Source of the DNA: Choristoneura fumiferana
Lineage: Eukaryota; Arthropoda; Insecta; Lepidoptera; Tortricidae
Assembly: GCF_025370935.1 (NCBI RefSeq)
Contig: NC_133477.1
Location: 1,250,105-1,314,104, forward strand
Length of the DNA stretch: 64,000 nucleotides
Direction: 5' to 3'
The notes under the pieces were generated by a model. That model had not been told where the DNA came from. It worked only from the letters and a program-made list of their open reading frames with translations, and did not search any database. The position numbers and the translations under genes were made by a program. Below, piece after piece: positions 10,900 to 22,222 of this stretch. Within the stretch, counting starts at the first letter, position 1, and every line of letters begins with the position of its first letter.

Positions 10900-11345
10900 A
10901 CAAACATGGGTACCAAAATAAGCTTGAACGCTCTATGATAGAGTCGTAACTACAGAAAAATACACCGTACAGTGGTCGGCAACCCCACTGACGTTCCGGA
11001 CACAGACGTGTTCTAAAAAGGAAAAAACATCATGACTGGCACAACACCACCAGACTTCCAGGCATGAGTAACAAAATCTTGGGCGCTCTACAATAGAGAC
11101 GAAACCAAGAAAAAATACCATACTGTGGTCGGCACAACTCCACTGACTTTCCGGACACAGAAGGTTTCTAAAAGGAAAAACATCATGACTGGCGCAACAC
11201 CACCAGACTCCCAGGCATGAGTATCCAAAAAGACTTGCACGCTCTACAATATGGAGACGTGTCAAGGGAAAAATTATCACACTTAACTGTGGTCGGCACA
11301 ACTCCACTGACTTTCCGGGCACAGAAGTGGATAGCAAAATCCAAG
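10900..11345. repeat. Degenerate tandem array 2 (period about 155-160 bp)
   Basis: Two conserved blocks alternate: GTGGTCGGCACAACTCCACT at about 10,973, 11,129 and 11,290, and ACATCATGACTGGCACAACA at about 11,028 and 11,180. Units start with an AACGCTCTA-like word. The array adjoins array 1 without a clear boundary. Long minus-strand open frames here are products of the repeat and are not called as genes. Confidence 0.75.
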
Positions 11346-12827
11346 AAAGAGGAAACAAAATCCTATAGTCAAATCCAAAAGTCACAACAAGGAATGTGCA
11401 CGCGTGCTAGTCTAATCCATGAACTCCCAATAGGATACTTAATAACTACAGCATGCAAATTCTAAAATTATTTTAACCAAAATGTTAAATTTAAATTTTA
11501 AAACCAAAATATGTGTGAAGAAAATTGAACCAAAAATATCTAAGTTCAAAGTTTTTTATAGTAGAGCAAAGTATCTACTACTCAAAACTTAAAGAAAAAT
11601 ACACAAATCTACAAAATATACAAATTAGTTTAAGATTTTATGAGTTAGAAGAAAAAGTGTTCTTTCTAAACAGGACTACTATTCATGTATCAAAAATGAA
11701 AGACGAAAGAGCCAACATTAAATATTTTGAAATCTTATTGGAAATTAGTTTTACCTAACATACATCCTTTCAAGGGACCTTTATTCATACATTCCTAACA
11801 CTCTACCATACAAAATCCCATAAACTAAATCCAGTTACAAAACAAGAGACAAAATTGGATAAATTTTCAAAAATTAACATAGTATCCAAACAAAAGGCAG
11901 CCAACAACAAAGTCGAGCTTTCTATTTTTTTATAAAAATCAAAATAAACTACGCAAAGAGCGAAAGAATAATAAGTCAAAAAAGAGTATCGACTTCAAAC
12001 TAAGACATTCCAAATACACCCTAAGTATGTGACGTAGTATGTTTAACCACTTAATATTTTTAAACGCAGACATACTAATGGCATGCTTTCTGGCCAGTTG
12101 GCAGTATTTAAGTTTGATATCCAACTACAAGTAGGTTTCATTATCATGGTTATTTCTACCGATATTGAAGATGCAACTTAAAACTGAGTTGAGTAACAGA
12201 CTGCTGCATAGCCGTGTAATTATAATATCTTTTTTCTTGACTTAATCACAATTAGTACTCCTCACTTATCGCTAAAACTTAAGATTGTTTCTATCGCGAT
12301 AGGAATCGCGAGTTGCGAGAGTGCAAACTATTTGTATTTACCTATGCTATAATAACTGGCCGATATCATGAAATAGATGTTACTAATGTCAACGTTAAAA
12401 ATGATTACTGATTGTCACGTCAGATCAAATCACGGTCGAACATGGCGGATGTAGACGATATCTAATTTTGGTATTTCTGCTTCTTTGGCTAGTCTAAGTA
12501 TAATTTTGATAGTGTTTTATGCGGCGATTAACCTTAACAGTGAACAGTGATCACAAAATTCTATATTGCTCTCGTGTCTGACATTTTTTAATGCGCAAGT
12601 GGTCTCCGTGTGGTTTCTGGAATTTTGCTATCAAGTTGCAAAAACTACAATCACCGTACAACATGCATAAGAAGAATATATTTATCTTTAATTTAACTGA
12701 CATTGGCCCAAGCCTTATGGCCGCCATTAAGAGGAATAAATAAATAATAAATCACGGTCGGTGTTAAATCCTATTTTTGCTAGAACAGTCGGTATTGCAA
12801 ATAAAGTGTAATAAATAATAAATAGTT
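11346..12827. other. No gene seen; AT-rich, includes upstream flank of the transposase
   Basis: No recognisable domain. The word AAATCACGGTCG occurs at about 12,427 and again at about 12,748 in direct orientation. The GC is higher from 12,420 to 12,640. I could not find the inverted terminal repeat expected for the transposon that starts at 12,828. Confidence 0.3.
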
Positions 12828-13888
12828 ATGCCGAATTATCCTCCTGCTCACTTAGCGGACATCCATTTCATTTATGGGTTTTGTAACGGCAACTCGCAAA
12901 GAGCAGTTGCTGAATACCGGAGAAGATTTCCCACTCGTCGCGTACCGCACCATTCCACCTTCGTGGATACACATAGACGGTTTTGTGAAGTAGGTCTTGG
13001 AAAGATTCACAGAGAAAGGGTGATAAATTTAGATTTACAAACAGAAAATCGAATTATGAACTTAATCACAGAAGATCCAACGTTGTCATCAAGAGCTATA
13101 GCACGGATTGTACATGTTAATTACAGACTCATATTAAAGCTATGGAAAAGGTACGGTCTTCATCCTTTCCACCACCGTAAAGTACAAGGATTGATAGAGA
13201 ACGATGGGCTTGCTAGAGTCACATATTGCCAAAGAATCAACCAGAAATTAGTAGAAGACCCGGATTTCTTGACAAGGTATTATGGACTGACGAGTCGATG
13301 TTTACGAGAGAAGGAGTATTTAATTCCCATAATCAACATATGTGGGCGGAAGAAAATCCGCATTCAAAGAGAGTGAACTCGTACCAACACAAATTTTCAA
13401 TCAACATGTGGGCTGGAATTATCGGCAATAAATTGATAGGTCCCATCATCATATTCCAAATCGATTAAATTCCATAAACTACTTAAATTTTTTGAGTAAT
13501 GAGCTCAATGAGTTATTAGAAGATGTCGATTTGGAGACACGTAGAACAATGTGGTTCCAGCATGATGGTTGCCCGGCCCACTTCGGAAATGCAGTTAAGC
13601 AGTGGTTAAACCAAAATTACCCCGACAGGTGGATAGGTCGTGGAAGCAATGTTCTCGCCTGGCCCGCCAGGTCACCAGACCTGACTCCTCTAGATTTTTT
13701 TTATGGGGACATTGAAAGAAAAGGTTTACTCACGACCAGTAAACACAAGAGAAGAATTGCTGCTAAGAATTACAACAGCCTCAGAAGAAATAAAAGATAA
13801 TTTTACTAATTTAAATAATGAAATCCGGTTACGTATGAATCTTTGTGTTCAAAACAATGGTTCACATTTTGAAAACTTGACTCACTAA
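12828..13888 (+). pseudogene. Tc1/mariner-superfamily transposase with N-terminal HTH, frameshifted
   Basis: Starts MPNYPPAHLADIHFIYGFCN, then RAVAEYRRRFPTRR, a helix-turn-helix domain seen in many insect transposases of this type. A linker with Arg/Lys-rich segments follows, then the DDE core: LWTDESMFTREGVFN (first Asp), MWFQHDGCPAHFGNAVK (second Asp) and WPARSPDLTPLDFF (third Asp, about 42 residues after the second). The frame shifts near 13,270, between 13,468 and 13,492, and at the T-run near 13,700 just after DFF, so the gene is dead. Length in total (about 350 codons) is near normal for the family. The ATG at 12,828 is the natural start because the HTH follows directly. Confidence 0.9.
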
Positions 13889-15265
13889 TAAAGCGTAATT
13901 TAAGAAATATTGCATTGTGTTTATTTATCTCTTACTTTCTTAGTAATACTCGTGGTATAAGCCTCAATTATCAACAGCTTTTGAGTATACAATACTGGCT
14001 GATGTTAGTTGTTCGTCACCCGCAAGATAAGTTTTATAACAGTCATCCATCCATCAGTTCCATCACGTACCTACCAAGCAAGTTTGTAACAATAAAAGGA
14101 AAGTATGATTTCGATCGGATATTAATCAAGGTCATTCTACCGGTTATGGTGAAGAGAATGAAATGTATTTTTCTAGAAACACCAAAAATAAAGTTGTGGG
14201 TTATGAATGAACAAATTGAGATATTTTCATTTAATTCAGTTCAATACAAGCATGTTATGACATTTGTTGTCACAAACTAGTAAACAATAACATGTCACAT
14301 GACATGAACCACACTGCACTCATTGACTCGGGCATCGTATGATATCGGAGCGACTCGTGAAGTGTCATGTTCGCTTACTCTGTTTCTCTACTAAAGATTG
14401 GTTCCTCTTACTCACTCTCTTAACTAAAGACTTGTTCACAAGGCCGTGCTAAGCTTAATTGAATTATTTTGTTCTAAAAAATAATTTTAATTAAAGTACA
14501 TAATTGAACCTATGTTCATATAACATTTTTTACTCGTATTATCGTCAGAAATACCCTGTTAAAATCTCTCGGGTTATTCGGGCCCACGGTGTATTTAACA
14601 ACAACGGTTTTAAGCAATACAGTGTTCCATATTTACTTCAAAGTTCATTGTCTTCGAGATATTTGACATCAAAGTTGAACAATTTTAGGCAAAAAAACTG
14701 GATTTCTGGCCATAACTTTTGTGTTAATTAATTTCAAATGAAAACGGTAAACACGTTTTTAGAGACGTCAACTTCGGACGTCAAAGATGAACCTAAATAT
14801 GTAGGTTTCGTATATGTTAGATCTTTAACGTCAATAGAGATAGTACGAAATAAGTGTTTTTTTTTTTAATGTTTAAAAAAATCATAGAAAATGATGTATT
14901 CATTCTTTTCGAAATCCGGTAAACAAAAATGGAGATAAAAGATTGAAGAACCGATAGCTATTTGACTTATGATTCTATCTGTAGTGCAAAAGTAGGAGAT
15001 ACGATTCAAAACTTGACAAAAATCGATGAAAATCTAGGGTAGCCCCTTAATTTCTATCAAAAAAATGAAATTAAAAATGGTCAAATCTTTAAAAAGATGC
15101 AGAATAAAAGTAGATCAGTTATGCGATTAGAAACGAACCTTTAAATTGAAAGCCCAATGGTCAGAGATACCCTTTATTATTAGTTAGTAAAAAGTAAACA
15201 TAGGTTATATAATAAAAAACAATGAACTAAAAAAAAACATATAATTTTCAAAGACAGTAATAATT
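13889..15265. other. No gene seen
   Basis: AT-rich. Open frames at 13,915-14,280 and 14,504-14,731 have no recognisable domain. No clear inverted partner of the region before the transposase was found. Confidence 0.3.
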
Positions 15266-15375
15266 ACATAAAATACTCCGTAGGCTTTAACCTCTGATTT
15301 GTAGATAGTAGCTCAATACCACCATATGAAAGTAGACCTCGAAGCTGTCAAATATAACTGCGGGAAAGAAAACAC
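15265..15375 (+). repeat. Dispersed repeat shared with 52,165-52,280
   Basis: AAATACTCCGTAGGCTTTAA, TAGATAGTAGCTCAATACCA and AACTGCGGGAAAGAAAA also occur, with small changes, at 52,165-52,280. It has no coding capacity. The family is not recognised. Confidence 0.7.
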
Positions 15376-15467
15376 TCGGTTAGAGTTTTAATTAGGTTAA
15401 CATTAGGTTAAGTGGTTAATTAACCTAAGGTTAGGTACATAAGATAAATGAATAATAAGTACCTCTA

Positions 15468-15570
15468 TTATGGGACACTTGACACCAATTGACCTAGTCC
15501 CAAACTAAGCAAAGCTTGTACTTTGGATACTAGGCAACGGATAAACATACTTATATGTATACTTATTTTA
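15468..15570 (-). mobile_element. SINE family S1, 3'-part fragment
   Basis: Contains TGGGACACTTGACACCAATT, GACCTAGTCCCAAACTAAGC and CTAGGCAACGGATAAACATA, the non-tRNA part of the family described in full at 19,911. The tRNA-like head is absent here. Confidence 0.8.
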
Positions 15571-16050
15571 CTAACTTTTACTTTTTTTCATACTTATTTT
15601 TTAAGTACTGACTTTATTTTTTCAAATTTTGACCTACCATAAACTATTTCAAAGGGATCTTGTTACATACATCCATTTTGTTATCAAATTCAATGAAATA
15701 TTTTAACATACACAACTTTACAAAATAATAGTAACATTTTTTGAACAAAAACAAAAACTAGTTACTGCTTACTCATTAAGCCTAACCTCTTTTTAAATTT
15801 ATCGTGTTCTTTATAGTATTATCATTGTCATAAATATAGCAGGATATCGAGCGTTGTTGTTCGTGTGACTATGAGTGAGAATCACGAAACTTTAAAACGT
15901 TAAACAATATTATTATTTATTTATTAACTATTATAACATTTACTTCAAAAAACAGCATTATTCTAATCTTCGTTAATGTCGCATTCGAATACGTTCACGC
16001 AACTCTGGCCTCTACAATTTTTGCACATCGTGGTACATCGTAAAATCAAA
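15571..16050. other. No gene seen
   Basis: AT-rich DNA without a recognisable repeat or coding segment. Confidence 0.3.
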
Positions 16051-16054
16051 AAAC

Positions 16055-16300
16055 CCCAAAAAAATCACGTTTGTTGCATGGGAGCCTCCCTTAAATATTT
16101 ATTTTATTCTATTTTTAGTATTTGTTGTTAAAATAATGGCCACAGTAATACATAATCTGTGAAAATTGTAAGTGCCTAGCTATTATGGCTCAAGAAATAG
16201 AGCCCTGTGACAGACGGACGGACAGACAGACAGACAGACAGAGACGGACAGACAGACAGCGGAGTCTCAGTAATAGGGTTCCGTTGGCACTCTTTGGGTA
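16055..16300 (+). repeat. Dispersed repeat ending in (GACA)n and GGGTTCCGTT
   Basis: GCATGGGAGCCTCCCTTAAA, then AGCTATTATGGCTCAAGAAA, a (GACA)n tract at 16,208-16,258 and GGAGTCTCAGTAATAGGGTT. This order matches a repeat I recall as widespread in Lepidoptera. There is no second copy in this window to compare. Confidence 0.6.
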
Positions 16301-16500
16301 AGTACGAGTGCGAGTACGCGAACGTAAAAGGTGATCATCTCGCGAAGCGCACACATTTAAGCCGCGCGATGTACTTTTGTTCGTAGTTAACCTACTGGTC
16401 TCTTTTACTGTGGCCGTGCAGAGCGGGCGGGTAGGGGTGGGGAAGTGGGGAACAAGCGCACTGACCGCGCGGCGGCGACCACCGCCCGGCTCTTTCAAAG
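16300..16500. other. GC-rich island of unknown role
   Basis: About 200 bp markedly richer in G+C and CpG than its surroundings. No frame with a recognisable domain. A promoter or first exon of a host gene is possible, but nothing coding is seen downstream. Confidence 0.3.
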
Positions 16501-18220
16501 TTCAAATTAATCGACGAGAGTAGCTGATGACGGTGAATTTTCAAATAGCATAGCAGCGTCAAATGAATGAGTGTAGAAATGAATTATACCTTTTTACTTA
16601 GTCATACATATCTTGGCGGTAAAGTGTGAAGAATTGAAAAAAACTAAACGATTAACAAAAAAAACTGGATAAATTAATAAAAATGTTCGTATTTGGTGCC
16701 AGATTGCGCTGAAACTGTAAGTGGTATCGCTTTTGTATGTATAAAAGGTTTATAGTAAATTTATCTAGGATTATTTCGTCCATACACACTTTTTATGTAT
16801 CGTGTACGGTTTTCTTTTAAAATAGAAAATACCGCGGTGAAGCTCGCCCCGGAGGGGGGGGGAGTGGATAAAATTTAACTTTGCTCTATAACCTACACAT
16901 CCTGATAGATAAAAGTCTTGCATTAATTTTGCCAAATTTTCCATACATTTGAATTTAGTTTTCTTAACCTATAAACACAGGCATTAAACAGGATGCACAA
17001 TTCAATTAATCATTATATTGTAGCATCACATGTGATCAGTAATTAATATTATTATAGGTATAGGATTGTGATAAAATTAATTACGTTCGATCAACGATGT
17101 AACAGTATAAATCGTTGTATGTAATATTGCACCATTATTTTTGACATTGACTTTCTTCTGATCTTATTAAAAGCTATTTGCAAGAGGGAGGTCTGCTTTG
17201 GGTGACTAGCCATATGGCAATCATAGTTTTCAGGTATGATTAGACTATAAATAAGAATATTCACAGACTGCTTCTTCACAACAACACGCTGTGTGTTTTA
17301 TTCAAGGCATAATACATGTTTTTTTCGAATGCAAAACATTCATATTTGGTATTATTTTGTATGATTAATATTTTAAATAATAAATAAATAAATAATATTA
17401 AATGTATTTATTGACCATTAAAATAAATTCAACAATACAAGAGAAGCAGTGATTTCCACCCTAGGCACAGCCTGTATCGTGGAGATCTAGATCATTTACT
17501 TGGCTTGTTGACGAATAAAAAAATTAAACACCATAAAGAATGTAAATTTTCTGAAACATGCTATGTAATGTTTATGTTGTGTTCCTTAAAACAGGCTTCA
17601 AAATATACTGTTGCAGGCCTAGGCCTGCAAGACAACAGTCTTTTGTTTCAATACAAAACGTCAAATCAAATATTCACGATAAAGGCCTAAAGGTACACGA
17701 CTTGAAATTAATAATCTGAATTTCTATGGTTCATTTATTAGTTACTGAATAAATTCACTGGACTATGAATATTCTATATGTAAATATATAAATATTACCG
17801 ACGCGTATTACGTCAAATTACAATTATATTTACATAATAAAGTATTCATGTAGCTGATTAAATATGGTCTGCAGTTCGTGTATAATGGCCCTAAAAGCCG
17901 AACAGCAAACACAATTAAAAAAAAGTTTTGGCGGGAAAATTGACAAGTGACATTGTCTTTTTTTTTGATTGACTGGACTTGGGCTTTAGCCATTTTGCAA
18001 ATAAGTTCCATTGTCATTTCAAAAGTTTAGTTTAGAAACATGATTTTTTATTTTTCCAGTCCGTTCTATCTACATGTTTTTTATAGCAATTTGATTCTAT
18101 TGGGATTATTTTAACGTTTTAAATCATGTTAGAATGAAATAAACACATATATAATTTGAGTCTGGTACAATTTTAGTTGTCTTACGAATAAAACATTGAT
18201 TTCTAGGAGTTTTTATTTAT
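16501..18220. other. No gene seen; AT-rich
   Basis: A perfect 20-bp palindrome (TTGCAGGCCTAGGCCTGCAA) lies at about 17,611-17,630. Otherwise no repeat partner or coding signal is visible. Confidence 0.3.
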
Positions 18221-18224
18221 TTTA

Positions 18225-18400
18225 GTGCATCTTGAGAAAAGCACTAAGTATACAAGCCCCGGCGTGAAAGAACATGCCAGCATCGTATACCTATCCGTAC
18301 TCTATCTATACATACTCGACATTCTCGGCCAGCAAGCCTTACTTTCCCGGCCTCTGCAGTAATGTACTATTATTGCACGCATGTCTACAAGTTAGTGTTC
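18225..18400 (+). repeat. Dispersed repeat shared with 60,695-60,835
   Basis: TTGAGAAAAGCACTA, an internal CGGCC-rich part and CTCTGCAGTAATGTACTATT occur in the same order at 60,695-60,835. It is non-coding. Confidence 0.65.
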
Positions 18401-18900
18401 TGAGAGGGCCTAGAATTTTGTTTTTTAGTGTCAACGATTATGCGTTCAAGTACGTTAGACCGGCCGTGTTAATTTTTGCTCAAGTAGACTAATAAAGTTA
18501 AAGATTTATGGAAGTTTGTTGTTTATTCTCGGAATTCGAACGAATGCGTGTTTTTTATTATAGATTTGGTAGTAGGGATAGGGCAAGGAGAGCTTTGTTT
18601 TGAAAGGAGGTTAAGAGTTAGTTAATTCCAGGACGCGCTACGAATAAATATTCTACGAATCATATTTATTCGTAGAGGACGCGAGACAATTAGGTGTTTC
18701 TTTTATTTACATAAGTTTTAAAAAATATGGTTAAAATTGATTCATAGTATAAAAGTAAGTGTTTCTATTTCGTTTAGTTAGTGTTTGTATTTTTAATTTA
18801 GGTTTTACGGGATGACCGTAAAAGTAAAAATTTGGAATTGAAATAAAAAATACAAAAAAGATTCCAAAAAACCAATCTCAATTTGATTGCTTAGTAACGA
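18401..18900. other. No gene seen
   Basis: AT-rich. A palindrome around ACGAATAAATATTCTACGAA with its inverse lies at about 18,640-18,680. Confidence 0.3.
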
Positions 18901-19068
18901 TATCTCTTGTCCGGGTGAGCGGTTAGTTCCAATGGAGTGCCGAAAGTTTCTCGATGAGGGCTACGGTATAGATGTCGTTAGTGTCACTGCTTAAGTGGCT
19001 ACTGCATAAATAAGAAACAAACAAGCTGAGATATGTGGTGCATAAGGGAAATTCGAGTCTGTATCGTT

Positions 19069-19140
19069 TCCAGCAGTGGTGTAGCGGTATAGCACGTGGC
19101 ACGGAATGCTGAGGACCTGGGTTCGATTCCCAGTGCTGGT
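19069..19140 (+). ncRNA. tRNA-like sequence (probable SINE head, not a working tRNA)
   Basis: The A box TGGTGTAGCGG (19,077-19,087) and B box GGTTCGATTCC (19,120-19,130) match the RNA polymerase III consensus exactly. The acceptor stem CCAGCA/TGCTGG and the T stem CTGGG/CCCAG pair well. The anticodon arm does not fold correctly: a 5-bp stem leaves C in place of the universal T33. It is therefore a tRNA-derived repeat or pseudogene. The flanks (about 18,900-19,200) may be the body of the same SINE, but no second copy is present here. Confidence 0.7.
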
Positions 19141-19299
19141 ATTATTTTTCTAGTTTTTCTGTGCATCTTTATTTCAGTTTGTATTTTCAATTTAAGTAAG
19201 TAGGTACTATATTGATTTCTTTACAATAGGATTATATTTTAAAGTTTTTGATATATTTTTTTCATCTAAATATGTGGTTTTATTTTAACCTTTAATTGA

Positions 19300-19640
19300 A
19301 ATGTTCTCGCTGCTCAGGTGAAAAGTTGTATGTGTCACACGAGACCAAAGTTTTTTTGCATCTCGTGTGTTTGAAATCCCTCGCTGATCTCATGATTCTA
19401 ACCTAGAATCACTCGCTATCGCTTGTGATTCAATTGTGGAATCCTTCGCTTACTCGGGATTCAAAATCAACACTCGCACCAAAAAACGACTTTGCTCTCT
19501 CGTTGCACAAATAACTATTTTCCGTGATACAGTTAACCGGTCCAAGAAGAAAATTTTTGTTTTATCTGTCCGGTCAAACGGACCATGGAAAGTTATAATA
19601 TCTTGTATCAAATTTGGAGATTTGTCTTGTATTTAATTCA
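19300..19640 (+). repeat. Probable dispersed repeat (TCGCT-rich)
   Basis: Repeated short phrases such as AATCCCTCGCTGATCTC, AATCACTCGCTATCGCTTG and AATCCTTCGCTTACTC, then CAACACTCGCACCAAAAAAC. I recall this layout from other lepidopteran sequences. No second copy is in this window. Confidence 0.45.
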
Positions 19641-19910
19641 GAATGCAATAAATGCACCACCCATGCACAGACAATCAGTGCTCTTCGGAGGTTTCCATTA
19701 GGCATAGTTCATGGCGTGATGTTTGATTATGTTGTCCAATATTTTGGAAGGATAGATCTTAAATAAGTATGCTTATTTTCGTTTTTAAAAACAGAATGTA
19801 GATGTAATAAGTATGTTCCAACAAAAGCTTGATGAAAATTACTTAAACACCTAGTTTATTTAATCATAATAATGCATATTACAAAACTTTCCTTTCCTTC
19901 CAAAATTTTT

Positions 19911-20172
19911 GACGACCGGATAGCCCAGTGGTTAGAGAACCTGACTACGAAGCTTGAGGTCCCGGGTTCAATTCCCGGTCGGGGCAGATATTTGTATGAA
20001 AAATACGAATGTTTGTTCTCGAGTCTTTGGTGTTTAATATGTATTTAAGTATGTATCTATCTATTACAGTATGTTTATTCGTTGCCTAGTACCCATATTA
20101 CAAGCTTTGCTTCCTTTGGGACTAGGTCAATTGGTGTCAAGTGTCCCATGATATTTAGTTATTTGTTTATTA
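19911..20172 (+). mobile_element. SINE family S1, complete-looking copy
   Basis: The tRNA-derived head has A box TAGCCCAGTGG and B box GGTTCAATTCC. The body follows, with GGGGCAGATATTTGTATGAA, GTATGTTTATTCGTTGCCTA and GACTAGGTCAATTGGTGTCA, and ends TGTCCCATGATATTTA. Other copies: 15,468 (-), 45,575 (-), 53,918 (-), 54,611 (+) and 55,070 (-). It encodes no protein and would depend on a LINE for movement. Confidence 0.9.
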
Positions 20173-20268
20173 TTTCCATCCTTAGAAAACTAAAATAAGA
20201 ACATCAAATTTAATACTATGTTCATGAATCTATTTGATGTTCTTATTTTAGTTTTCTAAGGATGGAAA
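20173..20268. mobile_element. Near-perfect hairpin element, 37-38-bp arms
   Basis: The left arm TTTCCATCCTTAGAAAACTA is followed by AAATAAGAACATCAAAT. The right arm is its inverse complement, ending GTTTTCTAAGGATGGAAA. The spacer is about 21 bp. It sits directly 3' of the SINE at 19,911-20,172. Confidence 0.8.
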
Positions 20269-20434
20269 CAACCGCTATCGGTTGTTCCACGACTGTGTAA
20301 ATTCTATTTAATAATTAATTCCTGGAAATACTTTCTTGATCGCATTATTACAGCAGATAGCTAGAAAACCATTTGTATGTTGTTAGGCATCAAAACATGG
20401 CAGTTCTGTAGTCTGGTCAGGCGGACTATGGGAA

Positions 20435-20718
20435 AAACCGGCCAAGAGCGTGTCGGACACGCCCAAAATAGGGTTCCGTATCCATTACGAAAAAATTAAG
20501 TAATATTTTTCGTATTTTATACGGAATCTTCCAAGTTTAGGTATATTTTATACCTTAGGCTGCTATTTGCCTTACGTCTATGGGAAAAAAAAAATATTGT
20601 ACAATTTTTTCGGCATAGTTTACTTATATATCCGTGCAAAATTACAGCTTTCTAGCATTGATAGTCTCTGAGCAAAGCCGCGGACGGACAGACAGACAGA
20701 CATGGCGAAACTATAAAA
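20435..20718 (+). repeat. Dispersed repeat R1, internally deleted
   Basis: Starts AACCGGCCAAGAGCGTGTCG and ends with GCAAAGCCGCGGACGGACAG and GGCGAAACTATA. About 480 bp present in the copy at 3,163 are missing in the middle. Confidence 0.85.
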
Positions 20719-21840
20719 AAATGCATTTATATATTAGATGTACAATCGACCCAACGGTATCACCACCGGACAATCGAAAAAACAATTTTTCTATAGTCCA
20801 CGTCCAGCTGGCGGGACTACACAACCGTACCACGGTTAAGAAGGGGTTCCATTATACTCTATAAAATATTACACGGACATTCTTACCAAATTGACATAAA
20901 TGAGCATACATTCGATTACTGTTTAGAAATAATGTATACGCGACTGTGAATAGCAACTGCATTATGGCCGATAATATAAGCCATGGCACCATCATCCATC
21001 CAATTCCCTACGAAATAATAAAGTTTAGTTCTTAATATGTCTATGGGGTGCAATTTCATCCCTTAAATACATGAAAATTGACGAGATCTTATGATGATTT
21101 ACGCGAATAAAAAATTGCCATAAGTTATATATTAGTACCCAAAAATCTACTATCTAATGTAACAAATAAAAGGGCCATAGTCGCATTTTCATAGTAGACC
21201 TAAGTCGGTCGGTTCTTACATCATTTTTTGTGAGTACGTACCTCTTGTAGTTAAGATTATGCCACAGTATATATCGCACTGCCACACCAACACTGCACCA
21301 ACTCAAAATAATGCACCATTTTAATTTAGACAAATCAAATTTCTGGAAGGTCTAAATTAAAATGGTGTATTTTTTTGAAAGGATGTTGGTCTTGGAGTGG
21401 GTATATTGGCTTATATATATATATACTGTGATTACGTTGAGTATGAACATCCTACTTTCGACAGTTTTTGAATTATAATTTTTTTAAAGATTTCTTGTAA
21501 TGTATATTTTTTCGGGATGTTTGAATCAAGCGATTAGCTTCAAATATTGAAATGATGTTCTCTGAGGATGTTCTTTATATAGATTTGCATCGCCACCCAA
21601 AAAAACTGATACTAGTTATCATATGTATAAAAAAAAGACCAAATATATATTTTTTTTATGTTGGTTGTGATTGTGAAGTAGTGACACCTCTAAAATTCTT
21701 TCTCAGAATAGACCATTATATTGGGCCATTATTATAATTAGTAAGTACCTAACTTGCCTACATATCAAAATCTTCCAGGCGTTATTTCCTATCAAAAAAT
21801 AGCAATATGTGTAATTCAAACGGCGTTTTTACGGGTTAGT
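20719..21840. other. No gene seen; one hairpin element inside
   Basis: At about 21,312-21,376 ATGCACCATTTTAATTTAGA and its inverse TCTAAATTAAAATGGTGTA form a hairpin. The rest is AT-rich without recognisable coding. Confidence 0.4.
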
Positions 21841-21849
21841 ATCGTTGCG

Positions 21850-22222
21850 ACTAAAAAGCAGCTGGTCTACGTAGCAAATTAGAAATAAAATTGGTCTAAG
21901 TAGCAAGTGGTCTAAGAAGCAACTGGTCTAAGAAGCAACTTGTCTAAGTATCAAGTGGTCTAAAATTCTTTGACTCAAAGTGGACGGAGCTCCGCGAACG
22001 CCGAGCTTATAATTCGGCCTGGCTGAGGCGCTTCGCGCCTTGACGCAACTCTAACCTAACCGAGCTATGTTTTTCTAAGTTTTCGACAAAAACAAGTTAG
22101 GACCAGTTGCTTTTAAAACCACTTGCTACTTAGACCAGCTGCTTCTTAGACCAATTGCTACTTAGACCAGCTGCTTTTTAGACCAGTTGCTACTAAGACC
22201 AACTGCTTTTTAGGCGAAATTA
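21850..22222. mobile_element. Foldback element B: arms of a 16-17-bp repeat around the shared core
   Basis: The left arm is a degenerate array of TGGTCTAAGAAGCAAC-type units (about 21,860-21,965). The right arm (about 22,095-22,215) is the same unit inverted, GTTGCTTCTTAGACCA-type. Between them is a core of about 110 bp with TTTGACTC, GACGGAGCTCCGCG, GGCTGAGGCGC and CTAACCTAACC. The same core words occur in the same order in element A (1,712-2,098), whose arms use an unrelated repeat. No open reading frame. Confidence 0.8.

Noticed and set aside
10933..11385. Long minus-strand open frame with CADHS and LGVWWCCASHDVF repeats
   Set aside because: It is the translation of the 155-160-bp tandem array; similarity between its segments comes from the DNA repeat.
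13915..14280. Open frame after the transposase
   Set aside because: No domain, AT-rich composition and no match to the expected transposon structure.
16190..16498. Minus-strand open frame in the GC-rich island
   Set aside because: Its C-terminal half translates the (GACA)n run and the remainder has no recognisable similarity.
19069..19140. Functional tRNA gene
   Set aside because: The A and B boxes are perfect but the anticodon arm misfolds and T33 is not T.
18999..19190. Minus-strand open frame with ALGIEPRSSAFRATCYTATP
   Set aside because: This is the antisense of the tRNA-like sequence; such frames recur wherever tRNA-derived repeats occur.
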